The notes under the pieces were generated by a model. That model saw nothing but the letters and a program-made list of their open reading frames with translations. It made no database searches and was not told the origin of the DNA. From Alphaproteobacteria bacterium (GTDB lineage Bacteria; Pseudomonadota; Alphaproteobacteria; ATCC43930; CGMCC-115725): a stretch of 6,926 bases of DNA. Within the stretch, counting starts at the first letter, position 1. Each line of letters opens with the position of its first letter. A program made the position numbers and the translations under genes. The stretch is from contig JASHUX010000407.1 in assembly GCA_030039775.1 (NCBI GenBank), positions 1 through 6,926 on the forward strand. Direction: 5' to 3'. This document shows, piece by piece, positions 1 through 6,481 of this stretch.

Positions 1-1370
1 TCGAGGCCGAGCTTCGCCCCCGACAGCAGGCCCGGCACGCCGCCGGTCAGCGTGTTGCCGAGCCGAAGGGCCAGACCGATGCTGCGCGCGGTGGTGAGCT
101 GTTCGTCGTCGAGCAAGCGCCGGACCGCGTCGCCCGGATCGTTGCCGCCGTAACGCGCGTAGAGCGTCGCCGCCAGAAAGGCGCGCTCACCGTGATCGAG
201 GCCCGGCAGCGGCATGAACAGAATCATACGCAGCGCCTGCTCCGCCCGGTAATCCGGATGCTCCGCCCAGGCGACGTCGCTCAGCAGCGCAGCGGCGTGG
301 CGCATGCGTCGATGCTCGGCACGCTCGTGCGGATAAAGCGGCGCGGTCCACTGGAACAGCTCGTCGCCCTCGGCGCCGAAACGGCGATGGCTTTGCGCCA
401 TGGCGGCAGCGCCGACGAGCAGCGGATCCTCCTGCTGCTCGGTCTCGTCGAGAAGATTGTAGAGATGACCTTCGCGCAGCCCGTAAGCGGAAAAAATCAG
501 CCGCTTGGGCTGCGTCCGGCGCAGCACGCGATAGAGCACGCGCGCCGCGAACGGCACCGTTTCGAGGCGCTTCCTCGACACCGCGGTCATCTTTTCCAGC
601 GATTTCCGCGATTGGCGCGCCACCAGATCGAGGAAGTCCTCGGAGACGCCGCGCGACAGCGTGTATTCCTGAATCACGTGGAGCGGATAGCCGCTCTGTT
701 CCATGTGAATGCGCGCGAGCGCACGCCACGCGCCGCCGACCGCGTAGAAGGCGTTATAGCTGCGGCCGTCGAGCCACGGCAATTGATCGAGATGGCGGTC
801 GATCGTGTCGCGCATCTGCCGCTCGTCGTCGGCGATGTCGGCGAGGCGCAACGGCCCGATCGGCAACGACGCCGCCGGCCCGATCTGGCCGCCGGCGATC
901 GGCACCAGCTCGACGCTGGCGCCCCCCAAATCGCCCATAAGACCCGCGGCGTCGGGAATGCCGGCGATGACGCCGAAAGCGGACAGCCGTCCTTCCTCTA
1001 CGCCCGAGAGGATGCTGGCGCGGATGCGTAGCCGGCGCTCGATCTTGCGGATGAAATCGCCGCCGTCCTCGGCGTCGCGCACCGCAGCGGTCGCCAGAAC
1101 ATGCAGCCGCGACACCGGAATCGCGCGCGCCAGCGCCACGAAGCGGCGCAGATTCTCGGTCGCCAGCCTAACGCCGTCGGGATGGAGCCGGCCGGTCTCG
1201 TCGATGTCGCGACCAAGACCGCACAGCACCTTTTCGTTGAACAGCATGCGCGGCGCGCGGTTGAGCCCGTCATAGACGACGAGGCGCAGCGAGTTGGAGC
1301 CGATATCGATGACGGCGACCGGGCCGCGGCGGCGGCCCTCGGTCTTACGCCGCCGGTGAGCCGATTTCAC
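1..1370 (-). CDS. ppx: Exopolyphosphatase (Ppx/GppA family), 3' end cut by window edge
   Basis: Releases orthophosphate from the ends of polyphosphate in the cytoplasm; family members can also hydrolyse pppGpp. I translated the reverse strand by hand: 456 codons are open without a stop and run off the left edge, so about 40-50 C-terminal residues of a roughly 500-residue family are probably missing. Visible landmarks are the first phosphate-binding motif [12 protein letters not shown] (residues 19-30), the SGVEEGRL segment (122-129) that holds the expected catalytic glutamate, the second phosphate motif [10 protein letters not shown] (146-155), SLPIGPLRL (168-176), and the C-terminal HD-like domain beginning [18 protein letters not shown] (358-375). 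The GTG start overlaps the ppk stop (GTGA) and is the only start codon between that stop and the GSNS motif. No Shine-Dalgarno is visible, so translation is probably coupled to ppk. Oddity: the second phosphate motif reads GGAS where GGGS is usual. Identity is confident; Ppx against GppA rests on the ppk linkage. Confidence 0.95.
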   Translation of the reverse strand, partial: MKSAHRRRKTEGRRRGPVAVIDIGSNSLRLVVYDGLNRAPRMLFNEKVLCGLGRDIDETGRLHPDGVRLATENLRRFVALARAIPVSRLHVLATAAVRDAEDGGDFIRKIERRLRIRASILSGVEEGRLSAFGVIAGIPDAAGLMGDLGGASVELVPIAGGQIGPAASLPIGPLRLADIADDERQMRDTIDRHLDQLPWLDGRSYNAFYAVGGAWRALARIHMEQSGYPLHVIQEYTLSRGVSEDFLDLVARQSRKSLEKMTAVSRKRLETVPFAARVLYRVLRRTQPKRLIFSAYGLREGHLYNLLDETEQQEDPLLVGAAAMAQSHRRFGAEGDELFQWTAPLYPHERAEHRRMRHAAALLSDVAWAEHPDYRAEQALRMILFMPLPGLDHGERAFLAATLYARYGGNDPGDAVRRLLDDEQLTTARSIGLALRLGNTLTGGVPGLLSGAKLGL

Positions 1371-3532
1371 GTCTTGGCGGGGACCAGGCGGGGGGCGTGG
1401 CGGGCCCGTTGATGGGTCAAGGCGCTGCCGCGGCCGGAGAGCGAAGGATTGGTCATGAAGTAAGTATGCGCGCTGAAGGCATTCGGTTCCCGCGGTTCGT
1501 GCTCATAGGTGCCATCGGCTTTCAGATGCCAGCTCTGCGCCTTATCCCGGAGATTGGCGACCATGATCTCGTCGAGAACTTGCCGGTGCACCGTCTCGTT
1601 TTCAATCGGAACCAGCGACTCGACGCGCCAGTCGAGATTGCGCGGCATCCAATCGGCCGACGAGATGAACACCTTGGCCTGCGGCGACGGCAATTTCTTG
1701 CCGTTGCCGAAACATACGATGCGGCCATGCTCGAGAAAGCGGCCGACGATGCTTTTGATCCGGATATGCTCGGACAGGCCCGCCACGCCCGGCCGCAAGC
1801 AGCAAATGCCGCGCACCACCAAGTCGATCTCGACCCCGGCCTGCGACGCCTTATAGAGCAAGTCGATGATCGCCGGATCGACCAGCGCGTTCATCTTCGC
1901 CCAGATCTGGGCGGGCTTGCCGGCGGCCGCGTTGGCGATCTCGGCTTCGATCCCCTCGTTGAGGCGCTGGCGCAGGCTGATGGGTGCGACCGCGATCTTC
2001 TCCAGCACCGCCGGCGTGGCATAGCCGGTCATGTAATTGAACAGGCGCGCCGCGTCACGGCACAGCGCCTCGTCGCAGGTGAAGAAGCCGAGGTCGGTAT
2101 AAACCTTGGCGGTATAGGGGTGGTAATTGCCGGTGCCGAAATGGACATAGGAGCGCAACTGCCCGGCCTCGCGCCGCACCACCAACGACACCTTGGCGTG
2201 CGTCTTCAAATCCACGAACCCGTACACGACCTGCACGCCGGCACGCTCGAGATCGCGCGCCCAGCGGATATTCGCCTCCTCGTCGAAGCGCGCCTTGAGC
2301 TCGACCAGCGCGGTCACCGACTTGCCCGCTTCGGCGGCCTCGATCAGAGCCTGGACGATGGGGCTGTCGTTGCTCGTGCGGTACAGGGTCTGCTTCACCG
2401 CAACCACCGCCGGGTCGCGCGCCGCCTGACGCACGAACTGCACGACAACGTCGAAACTCTCGTAAGGATGATGGACGATGATGTCCTTTTGGCGGATCGC
2501 GGCGAAGCAATCGCCGCCAAAATCGCGGATGCGCTCCGGGAAGCGCGCGTTGTAGGGCGTGAACAGCAAATCGGGCCGCTCGTCGACGATGAGCTGCTTG
2601 ACGTCGCCCAGGCCCAAGAGGCCGTCGAGCGCGAACACGTCGTCGGGCGACACCGCGAGCTGCTCGATCAGGAATTGGCGCAGCCCGTCCGGCATCGAGG
2701 CCTCGACGTTGAGCCGAATTACGTTGCCGAGCCGGCGGCGCTTCAGCGCGCTCTCGTAGACGCGCACGAGATCCTCGGCCTCTTCTTCGACTTCGACCTC
2801 ACTGTCGCGCAGGATTCGAAACATCCCCTGCCCCACCAGCGAAAAGCCGGGGAACAGCCGATCGAGGAACAGGCCGATCATTTGTTCGACGGGGACGAAG
2901 CGCAGCTCCCGGCCCGGCAAGCGGATGAACCGGTTGATCGCCGCCGGGATCAGGATCAGCGCGCGCATGTTGTCGCGCTCGGTGGCGCCGGCGCCGCGCG
3001 TCAATTGCAGCGCCATCCCAAGCCCGAGATTGGCGATAAACGGGAAGGGATGCGCGGGATCGATGGCGAGCGGTGTCAGCACCGGGAAAATATCGGCGAG
3101 AAAGCGCTCCTCGAGCCAGCCGCGGTCGTCCGCCGACAAATCCTCCGGCCCGATCACCGACAGTTTCGCTTCGTCGAGGAGCCGGCGCAGGTTGCGCCAC
3201 GTGACTTGCTGCGCCTGCATCAGGATGCCGGCGCGCGAATTGATCTCCTGGAGCTGTTGCGCGGGATTCAGCCCTTCGGGACTATGCACGCGAACGCCGG
3301 CCAAGAGCTGCCCCATCAGGCCGGCGACCCGCACCATGTAGAATTCGTCAAGGTTGGTCTCCGAAATCGACAGGAACCGTAGCCGCTCCAACAGCGGATG
3401 GTTCTCGTTGTCGGCCTCGGCGAGCACGCGCTCGTTGAACGCGAGCCACGACAATTCACGATTGATGAAGCGGCCCGGATCCGCCGTCGTGACCGCGACG
3501 GCTTCCGGCGCGACGGAACCTTCCACAGCCAT
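1367..3532 (-). CDS. ppk: Polyphosphate kinase 1
   Basis: Transfers the gamma-phosphate of ATP reversibly onto inorganic polyphosphate through a phosphohistidine intermediate; normally membrane-associated and oligomeric. The 721 residues are a full-length PPK1. The N-terminal domain begins [17 protein letters not shown] (21-37) and includes [16 protein letters not shown] (57-72). The catalytic core has [13 protein letters not shown] (384-396), [15 protein letters not shown] (411-425), DLKTHAK (441-447) and [10 protein letters not shown] (462-471). By alignment from memory with the E. coli enzyme, H445 is the autophosphorylated histidine, H464 and H602 (FLEHGRI) match the other conserved histidines, and R385 and R415 match the magnesium/phosphate-contact arginines. 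The C-terminal domain carries [17 protein letters not shown] (629-645). An acidic stretch ([10 protein letters not shown], 245-254) and a basic tail after [12 protein letters not shown] are present. The gene leads a two-gene unit with ppx. The annotated ATG has GGAG only one base upstream; GTG at codon 3 (position 3526) has ideal spacing and may be the true start. Confidence 0.97.
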   Translation of the reverse strand: MAVEGSVAPEAVAVTTADPGRFINRELSWLAFNERVLAEADNENHPLLERLRFLSISETNLDEFYMVRVAGLMGQLLAGVRVHSPEGLNPAQQLQEINSRAGILMQAQQVTWRNLRRLLDEAKLSVIGPEDLSADDRGWLEERFLADIFPVLTPLAIDPAHPFPFIANLGLGMALQLTRGAGATERDNMRALILIPAAINRFIRLPGRELRFVPVEQMIGLFLDRLFPGFSLVGQGMFRILRDSEVEVEEEAEDLVRVYESALKRRRLGNVIRLNVEASMPDGLRQFLIEQLAVSPDDVFALDGLLGLGDVKQLIVDERPDLLFTPYNARFPERIRDFGGDCFAAIRQKDIIVHHPYESFDVVVQFVRQAARDPAVVAVKQTLYRTSNDSPIVQALIEAAEAGKSVTALVELKARFDEEANIRWARDLERAGVQVVYGFVDLKTHAKVSLVVRREAGQLRSYVHFGTGNYHPYTAKVYTDLGFFTCDEALCRDAARLFNYMTGYATPAVLEKIAVAPISLRQRLNEGIEAEIANAAAGKPAQIWAKMNALVDPAIIDLLYKASQAGVEIDLVVRGICCLRPGVAGLSEHIRIKSIVGRFLEHGRIVCFGNGKKLPSPQAKVFISSADWMPRNLDWRVESLVPIENETVHRQVLDEIMVANLRDKAQSWHLKADGTYEHEPREPNAFSAHTYFMTNPSLSGRGSALTHQRARHAPRLVPAKT

Positions 3533-3534
3533 GC

Positions 3535-3538
3535 TCCG
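3535..3538 (-). promoter_or_regulatory. Shine-Dalgarno of ppk that bears on start choice
   Basis: GGAG on the minus strand lies one base before the ATG at 3532 but seven bases before an in-frame GTG at 3526. Normal ribosome spacing favours the GTG, which would remove only two residues (Met-Ala). The protein's conserved region starts about residue 21, so homology alone cannot decide. Confidence 0.5.
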
Positions 3539-3540
3539 GT

Positions 3541-3568
3541 TTGCAGTTCGAGCCTGGAAGCTTATAAC
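3541..3568 (+). promoter_or_regulatory. Candidate sigma-70-type promoter for the SixA-like gene
   Basis: TTGCAG (3541-3546) and TATAAC (3563-3568, five of six matches to TATAAT) are separated by 16 bases. Transcription would start near 3575, giving a leader of about 35 bases before the ATG at 3610. The -10 contains the palindrome TTATAA (3562-3567), so on the minus strand TATAAG (3566 to 3561) could serve as the -10 of ppk with a start near 3554. I found no good minus-strand -35 at 16-18 bases. Prediction by eye only. Confidence 0.35.
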
Positions 3569-3581
3569 GGTTAGGTGACAA
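3564..3581 (-). promoter_or_regulatory. Possible PhoB binding site (Pho box) upstream of ppk
   Basis: Read on the minus strand this is TTGTCAC-CTAA-CCGTTAT: two 7-base direct half-sites separated by 4 bases, the geometry of the Pho box (half-site CTGTCAT/C). Each half-site matches at five or six of seven positions and the spacer is mostly A/T. PhoB control of ppk is known in other bacteria. Against it, no convincing -10 lies 10-11 bases downstream, and a start at that spacing would leave a very short leader. The site also overlaps the -10 of the divergent phosphatase promoter. Confidence 0.25.
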
Positions 3582-3598
3582 AGTCATGGCGTCATCCG

Positions 3599-3605
3599 GG
3601 AGGAG
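3599..3605 (+). promoter_or_regulatory. Strong ribosome binding site that fixes the phosphatase start
   Basis: GGAGGAG ends four bases before the ATG at 3610 (GGAGG ends six bases before it). It lies inside the reading frame that would start at the earlier ATG 3586, which has no such site. This supports translation from 3610. Confidence 0.75.
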
Positions 3606-3609
3606 ACGC

Positions 3610-4122
3610 ATGAGCGAACTTTATTTGCTTCGGCACTCGAAAGCCGTGCCGCAAGCGGGCACCATTCGCGATGTCGACCGGCCGCTGGAAGATCGCGGAC
3701 GCTTGGGCGCGCGCGCTATGGCGAAATATCTGAAGCGCCAGAATATCGCGCCGGAACTCGTGCTGTGCTCGCCGACCGTGCGGACGCGCGAAACCCTCGA
3801 CCTGATCGCCGAGGCGTTCGCGCCGAAGCCAGCGATCGAATATGAGGCCGGCCTCTACCTCGCGCCGGCGGAGCGGCTGTTGGCGCGGCTTCGCGACATT
3901 CCCGACAAAGTCGAGCGCGCGATGCTGGTCGGCCACAATCCCGGTCTGCACGAATTGGCGCAATGGCTCATGGACACCAACGTCGGGCCGCTCGCCGACC
4001 GGCTCGCCGCCAATCTTGCGACGACGGGCCTGGTCCGATTCGAGGTCAATATCGAATGGTCGGGACTGCGCCGCCGCGCCGCCCGACTTGTGGCGCTCGT
4101 CACGCCGAAGGATCTCGAGTAG
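3610..4122 (+). CDS. SixA-like histidine phosphatase family protein
   Basis: A 170-residue, single-domain cytoplasmic member of histidine phosphatase branch 1, close in size and layout to SixA, which removes phosphate from phosphohistidine on signalling or phosphotransfer proteins. The phosphate-pocket motif is LLRHSKA (6-12), with H9 the expected nucleophile and R8 beside it. LCSPTVRTRETLDLI (52-66) supplies the second pocket arginine, E79 in EYEAGLYLAP fits the proton-donor region, and MLVGHNPGLHELA (105-117) carries the second histidine, H109. RHSKA rather than RHG is typical of the SixA-like group. The start at 3610 is chosen for its strong ribosome site and because family proteins begin only a few residues before the first histidine; the in-frame ATG at 3586 would add eight unconserved residues. 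It is the only plus-strand gene here, divergent from ppk and convergent with hdaA. The family is clear; the substrate is unknown and cannot be read from sequence. Confidence 0.88.
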   Translation: MSELYLLRHSKAVPQAGTIRDVDRPLEDRGRLGARAMAKYLKRQNIAPELVLCSPTVRTRETLDLIAEAFAPKPAIEYEAGLYLAPAERLLARLRDIPDKVERAMLVGHNPGLHELAQWLMDTNVGPLADRLAANLATTGLVRFEVNIEWSGLRRRAARLVALVTPKDLE

Positions 4123-4148
4123 CGATAGCCAGGTAGATCGCTTCGGCG
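4103..4148. terminator. Hairpin between convergent phosphatase and hdaA genes, possible bidirectional terminator
   Basis: CGCCGAAG-GATCT (4103-4115) pairs with AGATC-G-CTTCGGCG (4135-4148): a 13-base-pair stem with one bulged G (4140) and a 19-base loop. The left arm encodes the last residues of the phosphatase and its stop codon (4120-4122) lies in the loop; the right arm ends two bases before the complement of the hdaA stop codon. Position between convergent genes suggests a shared terminator. No T-run follows on either strand, so it is not a textbook intrinsic terminator and might instead protect 3' ends. Confidence 0.5.
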
Positions 4149-4150
4149 GG

Positions 4151-4831
4151 TTAAAGATCGAGTGCCGGTTCCTCGCCGAAAAGAACCTTGCGCGCGAGCG
4201 GCACGGTGATCGGGCGATGCTCGGCCAGCGCGGCGCGGTCGAGACGCGCCACCGCCTCCTGCGCTGCGGTGAAGCTGCGCTCGAGCCGCAACGCCAGAAA
4301 ATCGACGACGTCGGCCGAGACTTGCTTCTGGCGGTCGGCGAAGAGCTTCACCAGCACGGTCGCGATCAGCTCCTCGTCGGGTTGCGCCACCGCGATCGCC
4401 GGCGCCGCGAGGAGGCGCGAGCGCAAATCGGCAAGCCCGATATTCCAGCGGCCCGGCGCCTCGCGCGCGACGATCAGCAGATGGCCGCCGCGCTCCGCGA
4501 TCATGTTGTACAAATGCAGCAACGGCTCTTCCGGCGCCCGATCGGCCCCGTCGACCGATACCGCGCGCGCATTGCCCAAGAGCGCCGGCAGCGCCGCATT
4601 GCCGAGCATTTCCGGCGCGAGTTCGCGCGCCGCGGCGCGGGCGCGCCAGATTTGCGTGAGATGAGTCTTGCCCGCCCCGGTTGGCCCGTAGAGCGACAGC
4701 GCCGGCGCGGGCCAATCGGGCCACCGCTCGATCCAGCCCAACGCCGCGGCGTTGGCCGGCGCCGCGACGAAATCGGCACGGGTCAGCGCGGTTTGGTGGG
4801 GAATATCGAAGACGTACTGCTTTTCGGCCAT
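4151..4831 (-). CDS. hdaA: HdaA-like DnaA paralogue, regulator of replication initiation
   Basis: Hda proteins bind the DNA-loaded sliding clamp and stimulate ATP hydrolysis by DnaA, preventing over-initiation. The 226 residues hold only the AAA+ part of DnaA; the DNA-binding domain is absent, as expected for Hda. Visible are Walker A GPTGAGKT (49-56), a Walker-B-like strand AVSVDGAD (90-97, with G where the second acidic residue often sits), HLLIVAREAPGRW (117-129) in the sensor-1 region, DLRSRL (135-140) matching the DnaA box VII arginine-finger segment, and LERSFTAAQEAVARLD (183-198) in the sensor-2 region. The N-terminus has KQYVFDIPH (4-12), a diverged version of the clamp-binding QLxLDLP-type peptide. 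The ATG follows the permease stop by three bases with no clear ribosome site, so translation is probably coupled. It is the last gene of the right-hand operon. A general DnaA/Hda family label would be the cautious alternative. Confidence 0.88.
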   Translation of the reverse strand: MAEKQYVFDIPHQTALTRADFVAAPANAAALGWIERWPDWPAPALSLYGPTGAGKTHLTQIWRARAAARELAPEMLGNAALPALLGNARAVSVDGADRAPEEPLLHLYNMIAERGGHLLIVAREAPGRWNIGLADLRSRLLAAPAIAVAQPDEELIATVLVKLFADRQKQVSADVVDFLALRLERSFTAAQEAVARLDRAALAEHRPITVPLARKVLFGEEPALDL

Positions 4832-4834
4832 GCG

Positions 4835-5935
4835 CTATTCGGCGGCGTCGCGCTTGTCGTCCAGCGAGTCCGTGAGTGGGGCGCGGTAAAGTTGGCTGCG
4901 CATGTAGCGACTCAATGCGAAGCGTACGACAACGCCGGTCACGGCCGCCGCCGGCAAGGCGATCAGCACGCCGAGAAAGCCGAACAGCGAACCGAACGCG
5001 AGCAACGCGAAGATCACCCACACGGGATGCAGGCGCACGCGCTCGCCCACCAGCTTCGGCGACAAGAAGCTCGACTCCAGGACCTGACCCACGGCGAAGG
5101 TCAACAACACGTAGATCAATCCCCAGCCCCAGCCGAACTGCATCAAGCCGAGCCCGACTGCCAGCACGAAGCCGGTGAAAAAACCGACATAAGGAATGAA
5201 GGCCAGAATGCCGGTCAGAATGCCGACGATGAGGCCGAACTGCAGTCCCGACAACGACAGGCAGAGCGCGTAAAAGATGCCGAGGAAGAGGCAGACAAGA
5301 AGTTGACCCCGAATATAGCCGCCGAGCGTGGCATCGACCTCGGCGGCCTGCTCGCGCAGGGTATCGAGATGGTCGCGCGGCAGCCAACTATCGACCTTCG
5401 CGACGATGCGATCCCAATCGCGCAGGAGGAAAAACGCCACGACCGGCGTGATGATCACCAGCGACAAAAGGTTGGCGAGCGCGAGACCGCTGGTCAGGAT
5501 GGTTTGCGCCAGATTCACCGCCCACGTCAGCACCTTGTCGATACTGCCGTTGAGCGTGCTTTGAAGGCGGTCGTAATCCTGCGCCGGCAAATGCTTGGCG
5601 GCGGTCGCCATCGACTGATTCAGCAGCGTGTGCGCTTGACTGAACAGCGTCGGGAGCCGCGCGATAAGCTCGCTCACCTGCAGCCGCAACAACGGCACCA
5701 ACAGCGCGATCAGCACGATCAGCACGAGACCGAAAACCAACAGCACGATCAAGGTCGCGAGCGAGCGCGGCACCCGCCAACGGGTCAGCCAGCGCACCCC
5801 CGGATCGAGGAAGTACGCGATAATGCCGCCGGCGACGAACGGCAGCAGGATCGGACTCAGCAGGTAGACGAGCAGGAAAAACACGGCCAGGACGCCCAGC
5901 CAAAACGCGATCTCCTGCCGCGGCCAGGCATTCAT
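4835..5935 (-). CDS. AI-2E/PerM family membrane permease
   Basis: A 366-residue inner-membrane protein of the AI-2E transporter (PerM/TqsA) family. Hydrophobic segments lie near residues 10-43, 58-83, 145-171, 209-228, 232-265, 270-284 and 303-340, consistent with the usual seven or eight spans. A large soluble loop (about 84-140) follows the early spans. Family signatures include FLDPGVRWL (42-50), FIPYVGFFTGF (246-256) and LSPKLVGERVRLHPVWVIF (291-309) followed by LIALPAAAV (324-332). The ATG at 5935 overlaps the preceding gene's stop (ATGA) and has GGAG eight bases upstream (5944-5947). The frame stays open further upstream to 6328, but that part is antisense-like noise overlapping the phosphatidyltransferase. 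Family members export autoinducer-2 or exchange ions, or have no known substrate; being next to hda resembles perM near hda in gammaproteobacteria and does not reveal a substrate. Confidence 0.93.
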   Translation of the reverse strand: MNAWPRQEIAFWLGVLAVFFLLVYLLSPILLPFVAGGIIAYFLDPGVRWLTRWRVPRSLATLIVLLVFGLVLIVLIALLVPLLRLQVSELIARLPTLFSQAHTLLNQSMATAAKHLPAQDYDRLQSTLNGSIDKVLTWAVNLAQTILTSGLALANLLSLVIITPVVAFFLLRDWDRIVAKVDSWLPRDHLDTLREQAAEVDATLGGYIRGQLLVCLFLGIFYALCLSLSGLQFGLIVGILTGILAFIPYVGFFTGFVLAVGLGLMQFGWGWGLIYVLLTFAVGQVLESSFLSPKLVGERVRLHPVWVIFALLAFGSLFGFLGVLIALPAAAVTGVVVRFALSRYMRSQLYRAPLTDSLDDKRDAAE

Positions 5936-6477
5936 GGATTGATCTCCGCCCCGGCGAGGGAGCGCGCCCAGCGCACCAGGTACGCCGCGCCGGACATCAA
6001 CGTCGTCGCCCCGACGATGTAGGTCAGCGCCAGTCCGATATCGTAGTCGGACACGCCAAACGCCAGTCGGATCAAGGTCACGAGGATCAAGCAAATCTGC
6101 GCCGCCGTATTGACCTTGCTGACGATCAGCGGATCGGACCGGATGCGCTGGCCCAGCGCGGTCCAAAACAGGAAGCCGCCGATGATCATGACGTCGCGGA
6201 ACACCACCAGGATCACGATCCAATCCGGCAAATGATGCATGATGCCGAGGGTGATGAAGACGCTCACCAGCATCGCTTTGTCGGCAACCGGGTCGAGCAT
6301 CGCACCCAGGGCCGAGCGCTGATTCCACCGCTTGGCCACGAAGCCGTCAACCGCATCCGAGAGGCCGGCAAGCGCAAACACAATCAAGGCACCGGTGAAG
6401 GTGTCGGTCAGCACCAGCCAGACGATCAGCGGCACCGACAGGAGCCGTGCCAGGGTGATGAGGTTGGGAACGCTCAC
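5932..6477 (-). CDS. CDP-alcohol phosphatidyltransferase (cardiolipin synthase/PgsA superfamily)
   Basis: A 181-residue integral membrane enzyme that joins a CDP-diacylglycerol phosphatidyl group to an alcohol, making phosphatidylglycerophosphate or cardiolipin with release of CMP. The signature D-x2-D-G-x2-A-R-x8-G-x3-D-x3-D is present as D41, D44-G45, A48, G58, D62 and D66, except that K49 replaces the usual R (R50 follows). Membrane segments are near 12-37, 68-80, 86-106, 123-141 and 147-168. The N-terminus VPNLITLARLLSVPLIVW is typical. FRDVMIIGGFLF (93-104) and SKVNTAAQI (120-128) resemble the mitochondrial cardiolipin synthase CRLS1 more than classical PgsA. GTG at 6477 is chosen because conserved sequence begins two codons later; the open frame extends to 6630 inside the upstream gene with no conserved residues. 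It lies four bases after that gene's stop and overlaps the permease start by four bases. The exact acceptor alcohol is uncertain. Confidence 0.9.
   Translation of the reverse strand: MSVPNLITLARLLSVPLIVWLVLTDTFTGALIVFALAGLSDAVDGFVAKRWNQRSALGAMLDPVADKAMLVSVFITLGIMHHLPDWIVILVVFRDVMIIGGFLFWTALGQRIRSDPLIVSKVNTAAQICLILVTLIRLAFGVSDYDIGLALTYIVGATTLMSGAAYLVRWARSLAGAEINP
5944..5947 (-). promoter_or_regulatory. Ribosome binding site of the AI-2E family permease
   Basis: GGAG on the minus strand ends eight bases before the ATG at 5935. It lies inside the end of the phosphatidyltransferase gene and confirms 5935 as the permease start in preference to the long upstream extension of the open frame. Confidence 0.65.
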
Positions 6478-6481
6478 GACC

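Noticed and set aside
192..1031. A 279-codon plus-strand open frame opposite ppx
   Set aside because: The opposite strand encodes ppx with intact GSNS, EE and HD-region motifs throughout; this frame is its shadow.
1397..3382. A 661-codon open frame on the plus strand opposite ppk
   Set aside because: Exact antisense of a strongly conserved PPK1. The protein is rich in R, H, D and Q with no domain; such frames are common opposite GC-rich codon-biased genes.
3559..3581. TTGTCA (minus strand) as the -35 of ppk with TATAAG as -10
   Set aside because: The two are only nine bases apart, far short of the 16-18 needed for a sigma-70-type promoter.
3586..3609. Upstream in-frame ATG for the histidine phosphatase
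   Set aside because: It adds eight residues (MASSGRRR) not expected before the first phosphate-pocket strand, and the strong ribosome site lies downstream of it, directly before ATG 3610.
3855..5387. A 510-codon minus-strand frame across the permease, hdaA and phosphatase genes
   Set aside because: It is out of frame with the two real minus-strand genes and crosses their junction; the product is R/A/G-rich without motifs.
3842..6022. A 726-codon open frame on the plus strand crossing the phosphatase, hdaA and permease genes
   Set aside because: It overlaps one gene in another frame and two on the opposite strand, all with clear family motifs. Its product is low-complexity R/Q/E/H text without a recognisable fold.
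5936..6328. N-terminal extension of the permease reading frame
   Set aside because: It runs through the phosphatidyltransferase gene in another frame, has no membrane or family features, and the ATG at 5935 has its own ribosome site.
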